Shown here in pieces: positions 44,636 to 52,471 of a stretch of 64,000 nt of DNA. Position 1 is the first letter of the stretch, and each line of letters opens with the position of its first letter. The notes below the pieces were generated by a model, which made no database searches, had not been told where the DNA came from, and saw only the letters and a program-made list of their open reading frames with translations. Source of the stretch: Myxococcales bacterium (GTDB lineage: Bacteria; Myxococcota_A; Polyangia; Palsa-1104); contig PNAM01000075.1 in the NCBI GenBank assembly GCA_003170275.1, forward strand, positions 1 through 64,000, in the 5' to 3' direction. The position numbers and the translations under genes were made by a program.

Positions 44636-45598
44636 TCACGGGCCGTGCAGGATCGTGCCGTTGTCGCCGACGACGTAGAGATCACTCGCGCTCGCGCCCC
44701 AGATCCCGTTCAGATCGAGCCCGACGCCGCTCACGACCGGTTTGTAGCTGAGCCCGTTGGTGGATTGCAGCAGCGTGCCGTTGCCGCCGGCGATCCAGGT
44801 CTCGCCTCCGTCGGTCCACACCGCAGACAGCGTCTCGGTGCTGCCGCTGGTCTGCTGCGCCCACTGCCCGTTTCCGTAGCGCAAGACGACGCCGGCCCCG
44901 CCCACCGTCACACCGCCGGCGACCGCGAGAAATTTCGCCGGTCCGTCGTATTGCGTCGTCCACCCGGCGGCCGCGCCGCTATAGCCATGGATGATCTTGT
45001 GATTGCCGACGACGAACACGTCCGTGGGTCCGCTGCCCCACACGCCGTAGAAGCTGTCGGCGTTGCCGATCGGCTGCGTCGAGGTCCAGGTCACGGCCAG
45101 GCCGTCGCTCGAATATTCGACGCGGTAGCCGGTGCCCACCACGTACAGATCGGATGCGCTCGAGCCCCACATGCCGCGCCCCGCGCTGGTGAGCGTGGCC
45201 GGCGTGAGCCAGGTGTTGCCGTCGAGGGTATGGCGCAGGATCCCGTTGTCGCCGCTCACCAACACGTTGCCCGGACCGGCGCCCCAGATCGCGAACAGCG
45301 ACGAGGTTGTGCCGCTGGCCGCCGTCGACCAGGTCGCGCCGTGGTCGACCGAGTGAAGGATGGTGCCCTTTTCGCCGGCCACGTAGACGTCGGCCGGGCC
45401 CGAGCCCCACACGGCCAGGAGGTTCACCTTGGTGCCGCTCGCCAGCGACCTGAACATCGGGCCGCCAGCGTCCACCCCGGGCGCGATTGCCAGATCCGGC
45501 GCGGGCCCGAGGTCGGCCGCGGGCGCATCGAGCGGCAGGCCGCGCACCGCGAACTGGCAGCCGCCGAGGCAAAGCGCCAGCGCAAGGCTCGCACGCAT
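44636..45598 (-). CDS. Beta-propeller lipoprotein with WGSGPxDVYVxG repeats
   Basis: A 320-residue lipoprotein, signal MRASLALALCLGGCQFA with a lipobox ending at Cys. The body has at least six BNR/propeller-like units with the pattern VWGSGPADVYVAG, AIWGAGPGNVLVSG, MWGSSASDLYVVG, VWGSGPTDVFVVG, AVWTDGGETWIAGG and IWGASASDLYVVG. This repeat is widespread in myxobacterial surface proteins; a ligand or enzymatic role is not known. A TATAAT-like hexamer lies 9 bases before the ATG on the minus strand, so its transcript may have a very short leader. Confidence 0.85.
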   Translation of the reverse strand: MRASLALALCLGGCQFAVRGLPLDAPAADLGPAPDLAIAPGVDAGGPMFRSLASGTKVNLLAVWGSGPADVYVAGEKGTILHSVDHGATWSTAASGTTSSLFAIWGAGPGNVLVSGDNGILRHTLDGNTWLTPATLTSAGRGMWGSSASDLYVVGTGYRVEYSSDGLAVTWTSTQPIGNADSFYGVWGSGPTDVFVVGNHKIIHGYSGAAAGWTTQYDGPAKFLAVAGGVTVGGAGVVLRYGNGQWAQQTSGSTETLSAVWTDGGETWIAGGNGTLLQSTNGLSYKPVVSGVGLDLNGIWGASASDLYVVGDNGTILHGP

Positions 45599-45645
45599 TC
45601 GCGCTCATTATATAGACGCGCTAAGCTGGGACGCGATGGCTCGCT

Positions 45646-45675
45646 TTGACGAACGGTAGTTTTAGTGCGTATAAT
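45646..45675 (+). promoter_or_regulatory. Consensus-like sigma-70 promoter
   Basis: TTGACG (45646-45651), 18 bases, TATAAT (45670-45675), in the most AT-rich patch of the window. Transcription would start near 45682, about 60 bases before the secreted-protein ATG at 45744. A small palindrome AGTAT-N6-ATACT overlaps the start site at 45677-45692 and could be an operator. Confidence 0.7.
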
Positions 45676-45743
45676 AAGTATCTTGAAATACTATTACTGT
45701 ATTGAAAAGCGTTGTTCAGCTCACGTTAGCTTGAGGTAAATCG

Positions 45744-46661
45744 ATGACTTATCGCTTGATCCTCGTCGCCGGACTCGTCAGCGGAATTACTTCGGCCCAC
45801 GCCGAAACCAAACGAATTGCCCTGGTGGTCGAAGGGGGCGGCGATCGCCAGGCCGAGCTCGAGCTGGCGGTGGCCAAGTCGCTGCTCAAGGGCTTTCTCC
45901 TGGTCGAGGACGAGGTCCTCAAGAAGAGCCTGCCCACCGGCGGCGCTGCGCTCGACGACGACGCGATCGCGAAGCTGCGCAAGGACCTGGGCGCGGTGCG
46001 CGTGGTGGTGGTGAACGTCAAGCGGCAGGGAGCGGACCGCTTCTCGCTGACGGTGCGTGGCGCCGACGACAACGGCATTCCGTGGCGCTTCGGCGACGCG
46101 ACCACGGCGACGCTCGTCGAGGTCGCGGTCAAGCTGGTCGAAGATCTGCCGCCGGTCGCAGAGCCTCCACCGCCGGCCAAGCTGGAGCCTCCACCGGCAG
46201 CAGCCGCGCCGGCCGTGGAAAAAGCCGAGCCCGCGATTTCGCCCGAGACCTATCACACGCTGTACCGGCGCAAGCATCCCTACGGGCTTTTGATCGGCGG
46301 CGCGGTCGCGTTCCTGCTCCCGTATTTCGCCACGGTCGGGCTCGCGGCCAACTATCAAGGCTACAACCCGAACGCCGCCAACGTCGGCTACGCGCCGATC
46401 GCGGGCCCGTTCCTCGCGCGCCAGCGGATGAACGACAAGGATCTCAAGGACGGCTACGACGCCGGGCTGATCGTCGACGGCGTGGTCCAGGTGGTGGCGT
46501 TCAACCTGTTGCTCGCCGGCATCGTGTACTGCGCGGTCGGCGAGAAGACCGCGCACGAGGTGCGGCGCTTCGCCGCCGACCGGCCGAGCAACCTGAGCTG
46601 GACGCCGCTGCTCTCCGCGGGCTCGCAGGGAGCGCAAGTGGGCGCGCGGGTGCAGTGGTGA
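45744..46661 (+). CDS. Exported protein of unknown function with C-terminal membrane segments
   Basis: A 305-residue protein. Signal peptide MTYRLILVAGLVSGITSAHAE is cleaved after AHA. Residues 25-140 form an alpha/beta domain (IALVVEGGGDRQAELELAVAKSLLKGFLLVEDEV), a Pro/Ala linker follows, and two hydrophobic segments (LLIGGAVAFLLPYFATVGLAA and LIVDGVVQVVAFNLLLAGIVYCAV) lie near the C terminus. The N-terminal domain recalls the variable-sensor domains of other myxobacterial proteins with a PEGA-like layout, but I do not recognise the family. It has its own strong promoter and is coupled (GTGA) to the next lipoprotein gene. Confidence 0.8.
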   Translation: MTYRLILVAGLVSGITSAHAETKRIALVVEGGGDRQAELELAVAKSLLKGFLLVEDEVLKKSLPTGGAALDDDAIAKLRKDLGAVRVVVVNVKRQGADRFSLTVRGADDNGIPWRFGDATTATLVEVAVKLVEDLPPVAEPPPPAKLEPPPAAAAPAVEKAEPAISPETYHTLYRRKHPYGLLIGGAVAFLLPYFATVGLAANYQGYNPNAANVGYAPIAGPFLARQRMNDKDLKDGYDAGLIVDGVVQVVAFNLLLAGIVYCAVGEKTAHEVRRFAADRPSNLSWTPLLSAGSQGAQVGARVQW

Positions 46662-47317
46662 AGCCTTCCTTGCGCCGAAGGCGGCGTTCGATCGCGGGAG
46701 CGATGCTTCCGCTGGGTTTCCTCGCGGCGCTGGCGATCGCTGGCTGCGGCGTGGACGGCCAGACGTGCGGGCGCGGGCGCTGCACCATCGGCGTGTGCAT
46801 CTCGGTGTTCGGCGACGAGACGCACCTGATCGGCGGACGGATCAACCAGGGCTGGATGGAGCCGCACTTCCCGAACGTCGACAACGAATTCTGGTGCGAG
46901 CGTCCGTGCCCGAAGTCGAAGACCTGCGCGCGCGATTGCCTGGAGAATCCCGCCGACGACGGCGAGATCGTCTGCAACGGCGACACCGTCGACGTAATCT
47001 TCTTCTCCGCCGGCAAGAGCTGCCTGTGCGATCCGGCGAAGCGCTGCTACAACGATCAGCAGGTGAGCGGCATGGACGTGACCGACACCTGCTCGCCGAC
47101 CCACAACGTCTTGAAGATGTGCGTTCCGAACCAGGACTGCGACGCCGGCACCTTTCACACGGGCGATCAGGTGCCCGGGGTGCGGCTCTACTCGGCGGGG
47201 AGCAACATCGAGCTCTTGTACTGCCCGGGCCTGCCCGAGCCCAACGCCTTCGGGAACAACCTGCCCGAGGGAAAATCGCTGCGCATCTACGCCGACAACT
47301 CGGCGTGCCCGCCCTAG
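46658..47317 (+). CDS. Cysteine-rich lipoprotein of unknown function
   Basis: A 219-residue protein from the GTG at 46658, or 204 residues from the ATG at 46703. LPLGFLAALAIAGCGVDG is a lipoprotein signal with lipobox AIAGC. The preceding Arg-rich n-region (KPSLRRRRRSIAGA) is encoded by a 49-bp repeat also found at 61538. The mature part has 15 or so cysteines in a knot-like spread (CGRGRCTIGVC, CERPCPKSKTCARDC, CLCDPAKRC). I prefer the GTG because it overlaps the upstream stop and gives the signal its positive charges. No family recognised. Confidence 0.75.
   Translation: MKPSLRRRRRSIAGAMLPLGFLAALAIAGCGVDGQTCGRGRCTIGVCISVFGDETHLIGGRINQGWMEPHFPNVDNEFWCERPCPKSKTCARDCLENPADDGEIVCNGDTVDVIFFSAGKSCLCDPAKRCYNDQQVSGMDVTDTCSPTHNVLKMCVPNQDCDAGTFHTGDQVPGVRLYSAGSNIELLYCPGLPEPNAFGNNLPEGKSLRIYADNSACPP
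46659..46707 (+). repeat. 49-bp dispersed repeat, copy 1
   Basis: Matches 61538-61586 at 47 of 49 bases in the same orientation. It can fold into two hairpins, CGCC-GAA-GGCG and ATCGC-GGGA-GCGAT. Here it encodes the N terminus of a lipoprotein; both differences between copies are synonymous in that frame. Confidence 0.75.
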
Positions 47318-47452
47318 CTAACGGTTGGCGATTCGCGCGGCGGGAAGCGTCGGCTTGGCGTGCGCGACGTCACGGCCCTCGCGGGTCATGAGCAGCCCGA
47401 CGGCAAGTGGCAACAGCACCGCAGCGACCAGGAGAACCAGAACGAGCTTCAT
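47318..47452 (-). CDS. 44-residue single-pass membrane protein
   Basis: A 44-residue frame encoding KLVLVLLVAAVLLPLAVGLL, one clear membrane helix or uncleaved signal anchor, then a basic hydrophilic tail. The stop abuts the convergent lipoprotein stop with no gap. The ATG directly abuts a 13-base imperfect hairpin and no Shine-Dalgarno is visible, which lowers confidence. Function unknown. Confidence 0.45.
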   Translation of the reverse strand: MKLVLVLLVAAVLLPLAVGLLMTREGRDVAHAKPTLPAARIANR

Positions 47453-47485
47453 GGGTGGTCCGACCAAGCATTGGTCGTGCCACCC
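47453..47485. promoter_or_regulatory. Imperfect 13-bp hairpin abutting a small-gene start codon
   Basis: GGGTGGTCCGACC (47453-47465) pairs with GGTCGTGCCACCC (47473-47485) at 11 of 13 positions around a 7-base loop. On the minus strand it ends exactly at the ATG of the 44-residue gene. It could regulate translation, be an operator, or be a plus-strand terminator after 47317. The rest of the gap to 47611 shows nothing recognisable. Confidence 0.4.
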
Positions 47486-47611
47486 GATAAGTGCGCGGAA
47501 CTGCGTCCGGCCAGCCGCAGGCGCTCTCAGAAATACTGACGCCTCCAGTCGCCGAGTGCGACAAAAGTGGTCGGGTGTGACCGCGCGCGAAGATTGATCT
47601 AGATTCCGCGT

Positions 47612-49258
47612 ATGACTCCACGTGCCTGGTTGCTGATCCCGCTCCTCGCGGCGTGTGCGCACCCGCGTCCGCCGACCGCAGCGACGGTAGCGCACGCGCC
47701 GGCTGCACCCGCACCGACGGTGCGCGCGCCGCTGTTCGACAATCTGGGCGCGTACCACCGGCAGATCTCGACGGCGGTGCCCGAGGCGCAGCGTTACTTC
47801 GATCAGGGCCTGCGGCTGATCTTCGCGTTCAACCACGACGAGGCGCTGCGCTCGTTTCAGGAGGCGGCGCGGCTCGATCCGTCGTGCGCGGCGTGCGTGT
47901 GGGGCGCGGCGCTCACGCTCGGGCCCAACTACAACCTGCCGGCCCTGCCCGATCGCGCCCAGTTGGCGTACTCGTTGGCGCAGATGGCGCTGGCGAAGAA
48001 AGGCAGCGCGTCGCCCGTCGAGGCGGCGCTGATCGACGCGCTCGCGCTGCGCTACGCCAAGGATCCGCCGAAGCTGGAGGAGACCGGGAAGCAGGCCGCA
48101 CTCGACGGCGCCTACGCGGCGGCGATGCGCCAGGTGGCGGCGCGCTTCGCCGACGATCTCGATGTGGCGACGCTGTTCGCCGAGTCGATGATGGATCTGC
48201 GCCCGTGGAAGCTGTGGAAGCCCGACGGCAGCCCCGAGCCGGGCACCGACGAGCTGGTGGCGACGCTCGAGCGCGTGCTGCAGAAGAATCCGCAGCATCC
48301 CGGCGCCAACCACTACTACATCCACGCGCTCGAGGCGTCGAAGCATCCCGAGCGCGCGCTGCCGTCGGCCCAGCGCGTCGGCAACATGATGCCGGGCGCG
48401 GGCCACCTGGTGCACATGCCGTCGCACGTGTACATGCGCGTGGGAAAGTACGAGGAGGCCTCGCAAGCCAACCGCGACGCGATCGGCGCCGATCAGGCGT
48501 ACGCGGCGCGCACGCAGCCGCCCGGCTTCTATCCGATGTACATGGCGCACAACTTTCAGTTCCTGTGGGCGTCGGCGATGATGGAGGGACGCGCGGCGGA
48601 GTCGCTGGGCGCGGCGCGCGAGCTGTTGACGCGCCTGCCGGTGGAGATGCTGCGGCAGATGCCGGGCTTCGACTTCGTGTTGCCGGCGCCGTCGCTGGCG
48701 TTGGTGCGCTTCGGGCGTTGGGAAGAGGTGCTGAAGGAGACGCCGCCGCCCGAAGATCTGAAGGTGGCCAGCGCGCTGTATCACTACGCGCGCGGGCGGG
48801 CGTACGCGGCGCTGGGTCGCAAGGCCGACGCAGTGGACGAGCTGGCGACGATTGATCGGATCGCCGGGGTGCTGCCGGCCGATGCGATCGCCTCGCAGGC
48901 CAAAGCCAAAGATCTGCTCACCGTCGCGTCGCGCGTGCTGGCGGCGGCGATCGATCCGAAGAATCGCATCCGGCTCCTCGAGCAGGCGGTCGAGGCCGCC
49001 GATCGGCTGCCCTACGACGAGCCGCCGATCTGGTACTACCCGCCGCGCCACACGCTCGGCGCCGCGCTGATCGCGGCCGGCAGGCTGCGCGAGGCCGAGC
49101 AGGTCTATCGAGACGATCTGGCGCGCAATCCGAACAATCCGTGGGCGTGGAAGGGGCTCGCGCTGAGCTGCCACGGCGCGCCAAGGGGCGAGGCCGAAGC
49201 GCACTTCCGCGACGCCGCCAGGCACGCCGACGTTTCGATCGCGTCGTCGGACTATTGA
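47612..49258 (+). CDS. TPR-repeat lipoprotein
   Basis: A 548-residue lipoprotein: signal MTPRAWLLIPLLAACAHP with lipobox AAC. TPR-like units are spread along the protein: YFDQGLRLIFAFNHDEALRSFQEAARLDP at about 70-100, the NPQHPGANHYYIHALEASKHPERAL block in the middle, and AGRLREAEQVYRDDLARNPNNPWAWKGLALSCH at the end. The HYYIH and MPSHVYMRVGKYEEA segments are typical of a family of periplasmic TPR proteins of unknown role. It probably scaffolds an envelope complex. The next gene starts two bases after its stop. Confidence 0.88.
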   Translation: MTPRAWLLIPLLAACAHPRPPTAATVAHAPAAPAPTVRAPLFDNLGAYHRQISTAVPEAQRYFDQGLRLIFAFNHDEALRSFQEAARLDPSCAACVWGAALTLGPNYNLPALPDRAQLAYSLAQMALAKKGSASPVEAALIDALALRYAKDPPKLEETGKQAALDGAYAAAMRQVAARFADDLDVATLFAESMMDLRPWKLWKPDGSPEPGTDELVATLERVLQKNPQHPGANHYYIHALEASKHPERALPSAQRVGNMMPGAGHLVHMPSHVYMRVGKYEEASQANRDAIGADQAYAARTQPPGFYPMYMAHNFQFLWASAMMEGRAAESLGAARELLTRLPVEMLRQMPGFDFVLPAPSLALVRFGRWEEVLKETPPPEDLKVASALYHYARGRAYAALGRKADAVDELATIDRIAGVLPADAIASQAKAKDLLTVASRVLAAAIDPKNRIRLLEQAVEAADRLPYDEPPIWYYPPRHTLGAALIAAGRLREAEQVYRDDLARNPNNPWAWKGLALSCHGAPRGEAEAHFRDAARHADVSIASSDY

Positions 49259-49260
49259 GC

Positions 49261-50640
49261 GTGCAGGCCCGGCGCGCGCGGCTGTACGAGCTGATCGTGA
49301 TCTGCGCGCTGGTCGGCGTGGGGCTCGGCGTCCGCCTGCACATCCGCGACGGCTGGACGTTCGTCGGCGGAGACAGCCAGGGATATCTGCAGTTGGCGCG
49401 CAATCTCGCCGAGCATGGCACCTACGCGATCGCGCCCAATCAGCCGCCGCACTATTCGCGCATGCCGCTCTATCCGCTGTTCCTCGCTGCGGTGGGAAAT
49501 CCGCGGCGCACGTCGCGCCTGGACGTGACCGGCGTGCAGGTCGTGCTCGATCTGCTGGCCGGACTGGCGCTCTATCTGATCGCGCGGCGTCTCGCGGGGC
49601 GCGTGGCCGCGGCGTTGGCGCTCGCGCTGGCGATGGTGTGCCCGTTCACCGCGTATTTTCCAGCTGCGATCATGAGCGAGACGCTCGCCGCGGCGATCAC
49701 GACGCTGGCGATCTGCGCGCTGATCGCGGGACGGCGGCGGCCGCGGCTGCGCTTCTTCGTCGCCGGCGTGCTCACCGGGCTGGGCGTGTTGGCGCGCGCC
49801 GACGGGCTCCTGGTGGCGTTCGCGTTCCTGCCCGCGCTGCTGCTGCGCGACGGGGACGCGACGCCGCTTCGCGAGCGTGCGCGCTGGGCGGCGCTGGCGT
49901 TGGCCGGGTTCGTGCTCGTGTACGCGCCGTGGCCGCTGCGCAATTGGGTCAAGACCGGCGCCGCGCATCCGCTCGGCGGCTTCGTCACCTGGCACCACGG
50001 GCCGCTCGAGCACGCCGAGGGCTATCACCACTGGCTGTCGACCTGGGCCCGCGACGGCGCGCCGACGCGGCTCGGTTACTGTTTCTACGAACGCAGCTGC
50101 GTGCAAGACATCGCGAGCTATCCGAGCGAGGCGTTCTCGTCGCCCGCCGAGCATGACGAAGTGGCCGCGCTGATCGCCGCGCGCGCGACCACCGGCGTCG
50201 ACGAGGCGATGAGCGAGCGCTTCGACGCGCTGGCCGCCGATCACCGGCGGCGGCGTCCGTTCTACGTGAACGTCTCGCTGCCGCTGCGCCGCGCGACCAA
50301 CCTGTGGGTGAACCGCCACGAAGATCTGATCGAGGACGAGCGCTATCGGCCGTGGCGCGCCGTCTACGATCCGGTGTTGCACAACGGCGTGGCGATCTCG
50401 AAGTGGATGACCCTTGCCATCCTGGCCGGCGCGGCGCTGCTGCTCGCGCGACGGCGCACGCGCAGGATCGCCGCGGTGCTGCTGGCGGCGCTGGTCGGGC
50501 GCACGCTGGTGCTGGCGTACAGCTACTACGTCGAGCCGCGCTATCTCGTCGAGGTCATCCCGCTCGGCCTGGTGCTGATCGCCGGCGGCCTCGTCGAGCT
50601 GACCCGCTGGCGCCGCGCCGTCCCCCCGCCCGTCGACTGA
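49261..50640 (+). CDS. GT39-like polytopic glycosyltransferase
   Basis: A 459-residue membrane protein with about 10-11 helices. The first periplasmic loop has DGWTFVGGDSQGYLQLARNLAEHGTYA, where the acidic residues match the catalytic Asp of ArnT/PMT-like enzymes, and SRMPLYPLFLA follows. GVLTGLGVLARADGLLVAFAFLPALLL and LVYAPWPLRNWVKTG are further family landmarks. These enzymes move a sugar from polyprenyl phosphate to a periplasmic acceptor. The start may be the GTG used here or a TTG six bases earlier that overlaps the previous stop. Confidence 0.87.
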   Translation: MQARRARLYELIVICALVGVGLGVRLHIRDGWTFVGGDSQGYLQLARNLAEHGTYAIAPNQPPHYSRMPLYPLFLAAVGNPRRTSRLDVTGVQVVLDLLAGLALYLIARRLAGRVAAALALALAMVCPFTAYFPAAIMSETLAAAITTLAICALIAGRRRPRLRFFVAGVLTGLGVLARADGLLVAFAFLPALLLRDGDATPLRERARWAALALAGFVLVYAPWPLRNWVKTGAAHPLGGFVTWHHGPLEHAEGYHHWLSTWARDGAPTRLGYCFYERSCVQDIASYPSEAFSSPAEHDEVAALIAARATTGVDEAMSERFDALAADHRRRRPFYVNVSLPLRRATNLWVNRHEDLIEDERYRPWRAVYDPVLHNGVAISKWMTLAILAGAALLLARRRTRRIAAVLLAALVGRTLVLAYSYYVEPRYLVEVIPLGLVLIAGGLVELTRWRRAVPPPVD

Positions 50641-50660
50641 ACATGGTACGAAGAGGCGCC

Positions 50661-51851
50661 ATGCGTGGTTGGCTGTGCGCCTTGTCGATCCTCCTCGCGC
50701 CGGCGCTCGTGCGCGCCGAAGGGTCGCCGCCGATCGCGGTGGAGCCGTTTCAATCGCGCTGCTTCGACGCGGCGCAGCTGGTCGCGCGCGTGCGATCGAA
50801 GCTGCCCGAGCTGGTCATTCGCGTCGGTGCGCCGCCGGCGGGCGGGCACCAATCGGTGCGCGTCGGGGTGGAGGGTGGAGCGCTGGTGGTGCACGTGACC
50901 GCGCGCGGGGCGAGCGGCCGATTGGTGGGGACCGAGCGGCGCGTGCTGCCGGCGGATGCGGATTGCGAGGCGGTGCTGGAGACGGCGGCGCTGATCGTGG
51001 CGCGGGCGGCGACGCCGTTGCATGCGCGGGATGCAGAGACCGCCCGCCGCGAGGCGGAGCGTGAACGCGAGCGTGAGCGTGAACGTGAGCGTGAACGTGA
51101 ACGTGAACGCGAACGCGAACGCGAACGCGAACGCGAACGCGAACGCGAACGCGAGCATGAACGTGAACGTGAGCGTGAGCACGTCGAAGTGGTCGCCCCT
51201 CCGGTGGTGACGCCGCCATCGGTGGTCGTCCCCACGCCTGCACCCACGCTCACGCCGGTCGTGCGCCCGCAACCGATCGTCGCGCCGCCGGCGACGGTGG
51301 CGGTCGTGCGTGCCGCGCCGGCGCCGGTGCGGCGGCGGTTCGAGATCGAGGCGCGCGCGTACTGGGCGATTCCGCTCGACGGTGCGCCGTCGGAGCCAGG
51401 CGGCGAGTTGGCGCTCGGACATAGCTGGCGGCGGTTCGGGCTGAGCGTGCGCAGCGGCGTGGAGGGCGAATGGACCCAGAGCGCGCCGGCGCAGACCCCG
51501 ACGGGGAGGGTGACGATCTCGGCGCGGCGCCTGCCGCTGGCGGCGGAAGCGCACGTCGATCTACGCGTGCGTGGCGGGGCGATCCGGCTGGGCGCGGGCC
51601 CCATGATCGCCATCTGGCTGACCAGCACCGGCGGGCTGTCGCACTCGACCTCGCGGGTGCTCGTCGAGCCGGGGCTGTCGGCGCGCGCGGCCTATCGCCT
51701 CGAGCTCGGGCGCGTGGTGCTCTCGGCCGGAGTCGCGCTGGACGTGCTGTTGTTCGCCGAAAACCTGCAGATCGGGGGCGTCGGCACCGTCGGGCAGACC
51801 CCCCTGGTGGTCCTTTCGCCGTTCGTGTCGGCCGGGGTGCAGATATTTTGA
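50661..51851 (+). CDS. Exported protein with 41-codon Arg-Glu repeat and C-terminal barrel-like domain
   Basis: A 396-residue protein. Signal peptide LCALSILLAPALVRAEG; I chose the second ATG because GAAGAGG precedes it by 5 bases (the first ATG at 50643 adds six residues). Residues 25-120 form a small domain that resembles the N-terminal domain of the TPR protein at 57804. Residues 133-173 are nearly pure (Arg-Glu)n, predicted to be a rigid single helix or a highly charged spacer, followed by a Pro/Val linker. The last 170 residues are amphipathic beta strands (RFEIEARAYWAIPLDG...SAGVQIF), ending in Phe as outer-membrane barrels do. It could span the periplasm. Confidence 0.82.
   Translation: MRGWLCALSILLAPALVRAEGSPPIAVEPFQSRCFDAAQLVARVRSKLPELVIRVGAPPAGGHQSVRVGVEGGALVVHVTARGASGRLVGTERRVLPADADCEAVLETAALIVARAATPLHARDAETARREAEREREREREREREREREREREREREREREREREHEREREREHVEVVAPPVVTPPSVVVPTPAPTLTPVVRPQPIVAPPATVAVVRAAPAPVRRRFEIEARAYWAIPLDGAPSEPGGELALGHSWRRFGLSVRSGVEGEWTQSAPAQTPTGRVTISARRLPLAAEAHVDLRVRGGAIRLGAGPMIAIWLTSTGGLSHSTSRVLVEPGLSARAAYRLELGRVVLSAGVALDVLLFAENLQIGGVGTVGQTPLVVLSPFVSAGVQIF
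51057..51179 (+). repeat. Hexanucleotide (GARCGN-type) microsatellite
   Basis: Forty-one codons alternating Arg (CGT/CGC) and Glu (GAA/GAG), with a single His substitution. The pure core GAACGC repeats eight or more times. Gain or loss of units would keep the frame and change spacer length. The antisense strand is also open over this stretch but shows no gene-like sequence. Confidence 0.9.
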
Positions 51852-51856
51852 AGGAC

Positions 51857-51880
51857 GTTACCCCGTCGTCACATAGATAG
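51857..51880 (+). promoter_or_regulatory. Shared GTTACCCCG-ACATAGA element upstream of the ECF sigma gene
   Basis: GTTACCCCGTCGTCACATAG starts a 24-base element ending 6 bases before the sigma-factor ATG. It matches 44104-44127 at 20 of 24 positions. ECF factors often autoregulate, so this could be the cognate promoter, with the acetyltransferase as a second target. Confidence 0.42.
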
Positions 51881-51886
51881 GTCAAA

Positions 51887-52471
51887 ATGACGAGGTGGCG
51901 TCCCACAGTGCTGGCGAAGTTGACTAAGGAACGCGAGGACTTACGCGCTTCTACCGCGGGCTCGTTGCAGCTCGAGCCGGTCTATCGCGAGCATTTCGAC
52001 TTCGTTTTTCGGATGGCGGCCCGTCTGGGCGGTCCCGGCATCGATGCCGAGGACGCTGCGCAGGAGGTGTTCCTGGTGGTCGCGCGCAAGCTCGACACCT
52101 TCGACGGCACCTCGCTGGTCACCACCTGGCTGTACGGCATCACGCTCAACGTGGTGCGCTCGCTGCGGCGCCGGCTGCGGCTGCGCCGGCTGTTCGAGCG
52201 CGACGAGCCGCGCGCCGATGTGCCGCTGCAGTCGGTCGATCGCGCCGAGGTGATGGAGGCGCATCGCATCGCCTACGGGATCCTCGACAAGATGGCGCCC
52301 AAGAAGCGCGAGGCGTTCATCCTCGCCGAGTTCGAAGGGCTGAGCTGCGAAGAGATCGCGCAAGTGGTCGGCACGCGCACCGAGACGGTGTGGTCGCGCC
52401 TGCACTACGCGCGGCAGGAGTTCGAGCAGCGCCTGCAGGCGCGCCGCTCCAAAGACAAGGATCGCTCGTGA
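51887..52471 (+). CDS. ECF RNA polymerase sigma factor
   Basis: A 194-residue sigma factor. Region 2 reads EPVYREHFDFVFRMAARLG...AEDAAQEVFLVVARKLDTF with the DAAQEVFL helix, and TTWLYGITLNVVRSLRRR is region 2.4. Region 4 is MAPKKREAFILAEFEGLSCEEIAQVVGTRTETVWSRLHYARQEF, a clear -35-binding HTH. The stop overlaps the FecR-like gene (GTGA), making a regulator pair. A shared element lies just upstream. Basic ends (RRSKDKDRS) are common in this group. Confidence 0.95.
   Translation: MTRWRPTVLAKLTKEREDLRASTAGSLQLEPVYREHFDFVFRMAARLGGPGIDAEDAAQEVFLVVARKLDTFDGTSLVTTWLYGITLNVVRSLRRRLRLRRLFERDEPRADVPLQSVDRAEVMEAHRIAYGILDKMAPKKREAFILAEFEGLSCEEIAQVVGTRTETVWSRLHYARQEFEQRLQARRSKDKDRS

Noticed and set aside
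45607..45612. TATAAT on the minus strand before the propeller lipoprotein as a separate promoter entry
   Set aside because: The hexamer is good but the -35 position (CGCGTC) is poor, so it is only mentioned with the gene.
47318..49225. Minus-strand frame of 635 codons opposite the TPR lipoprotein gene
   Set aside because: Only its last 44 codons look like a gene; the rest is Arg/His-rich antisense sequence.
51057..51179. CRISPR-like appearance of the hexanucleotide array
   Set aside because: Units are 6 bases with no spacers, lie in frame within a gene, and no cas genes are near.
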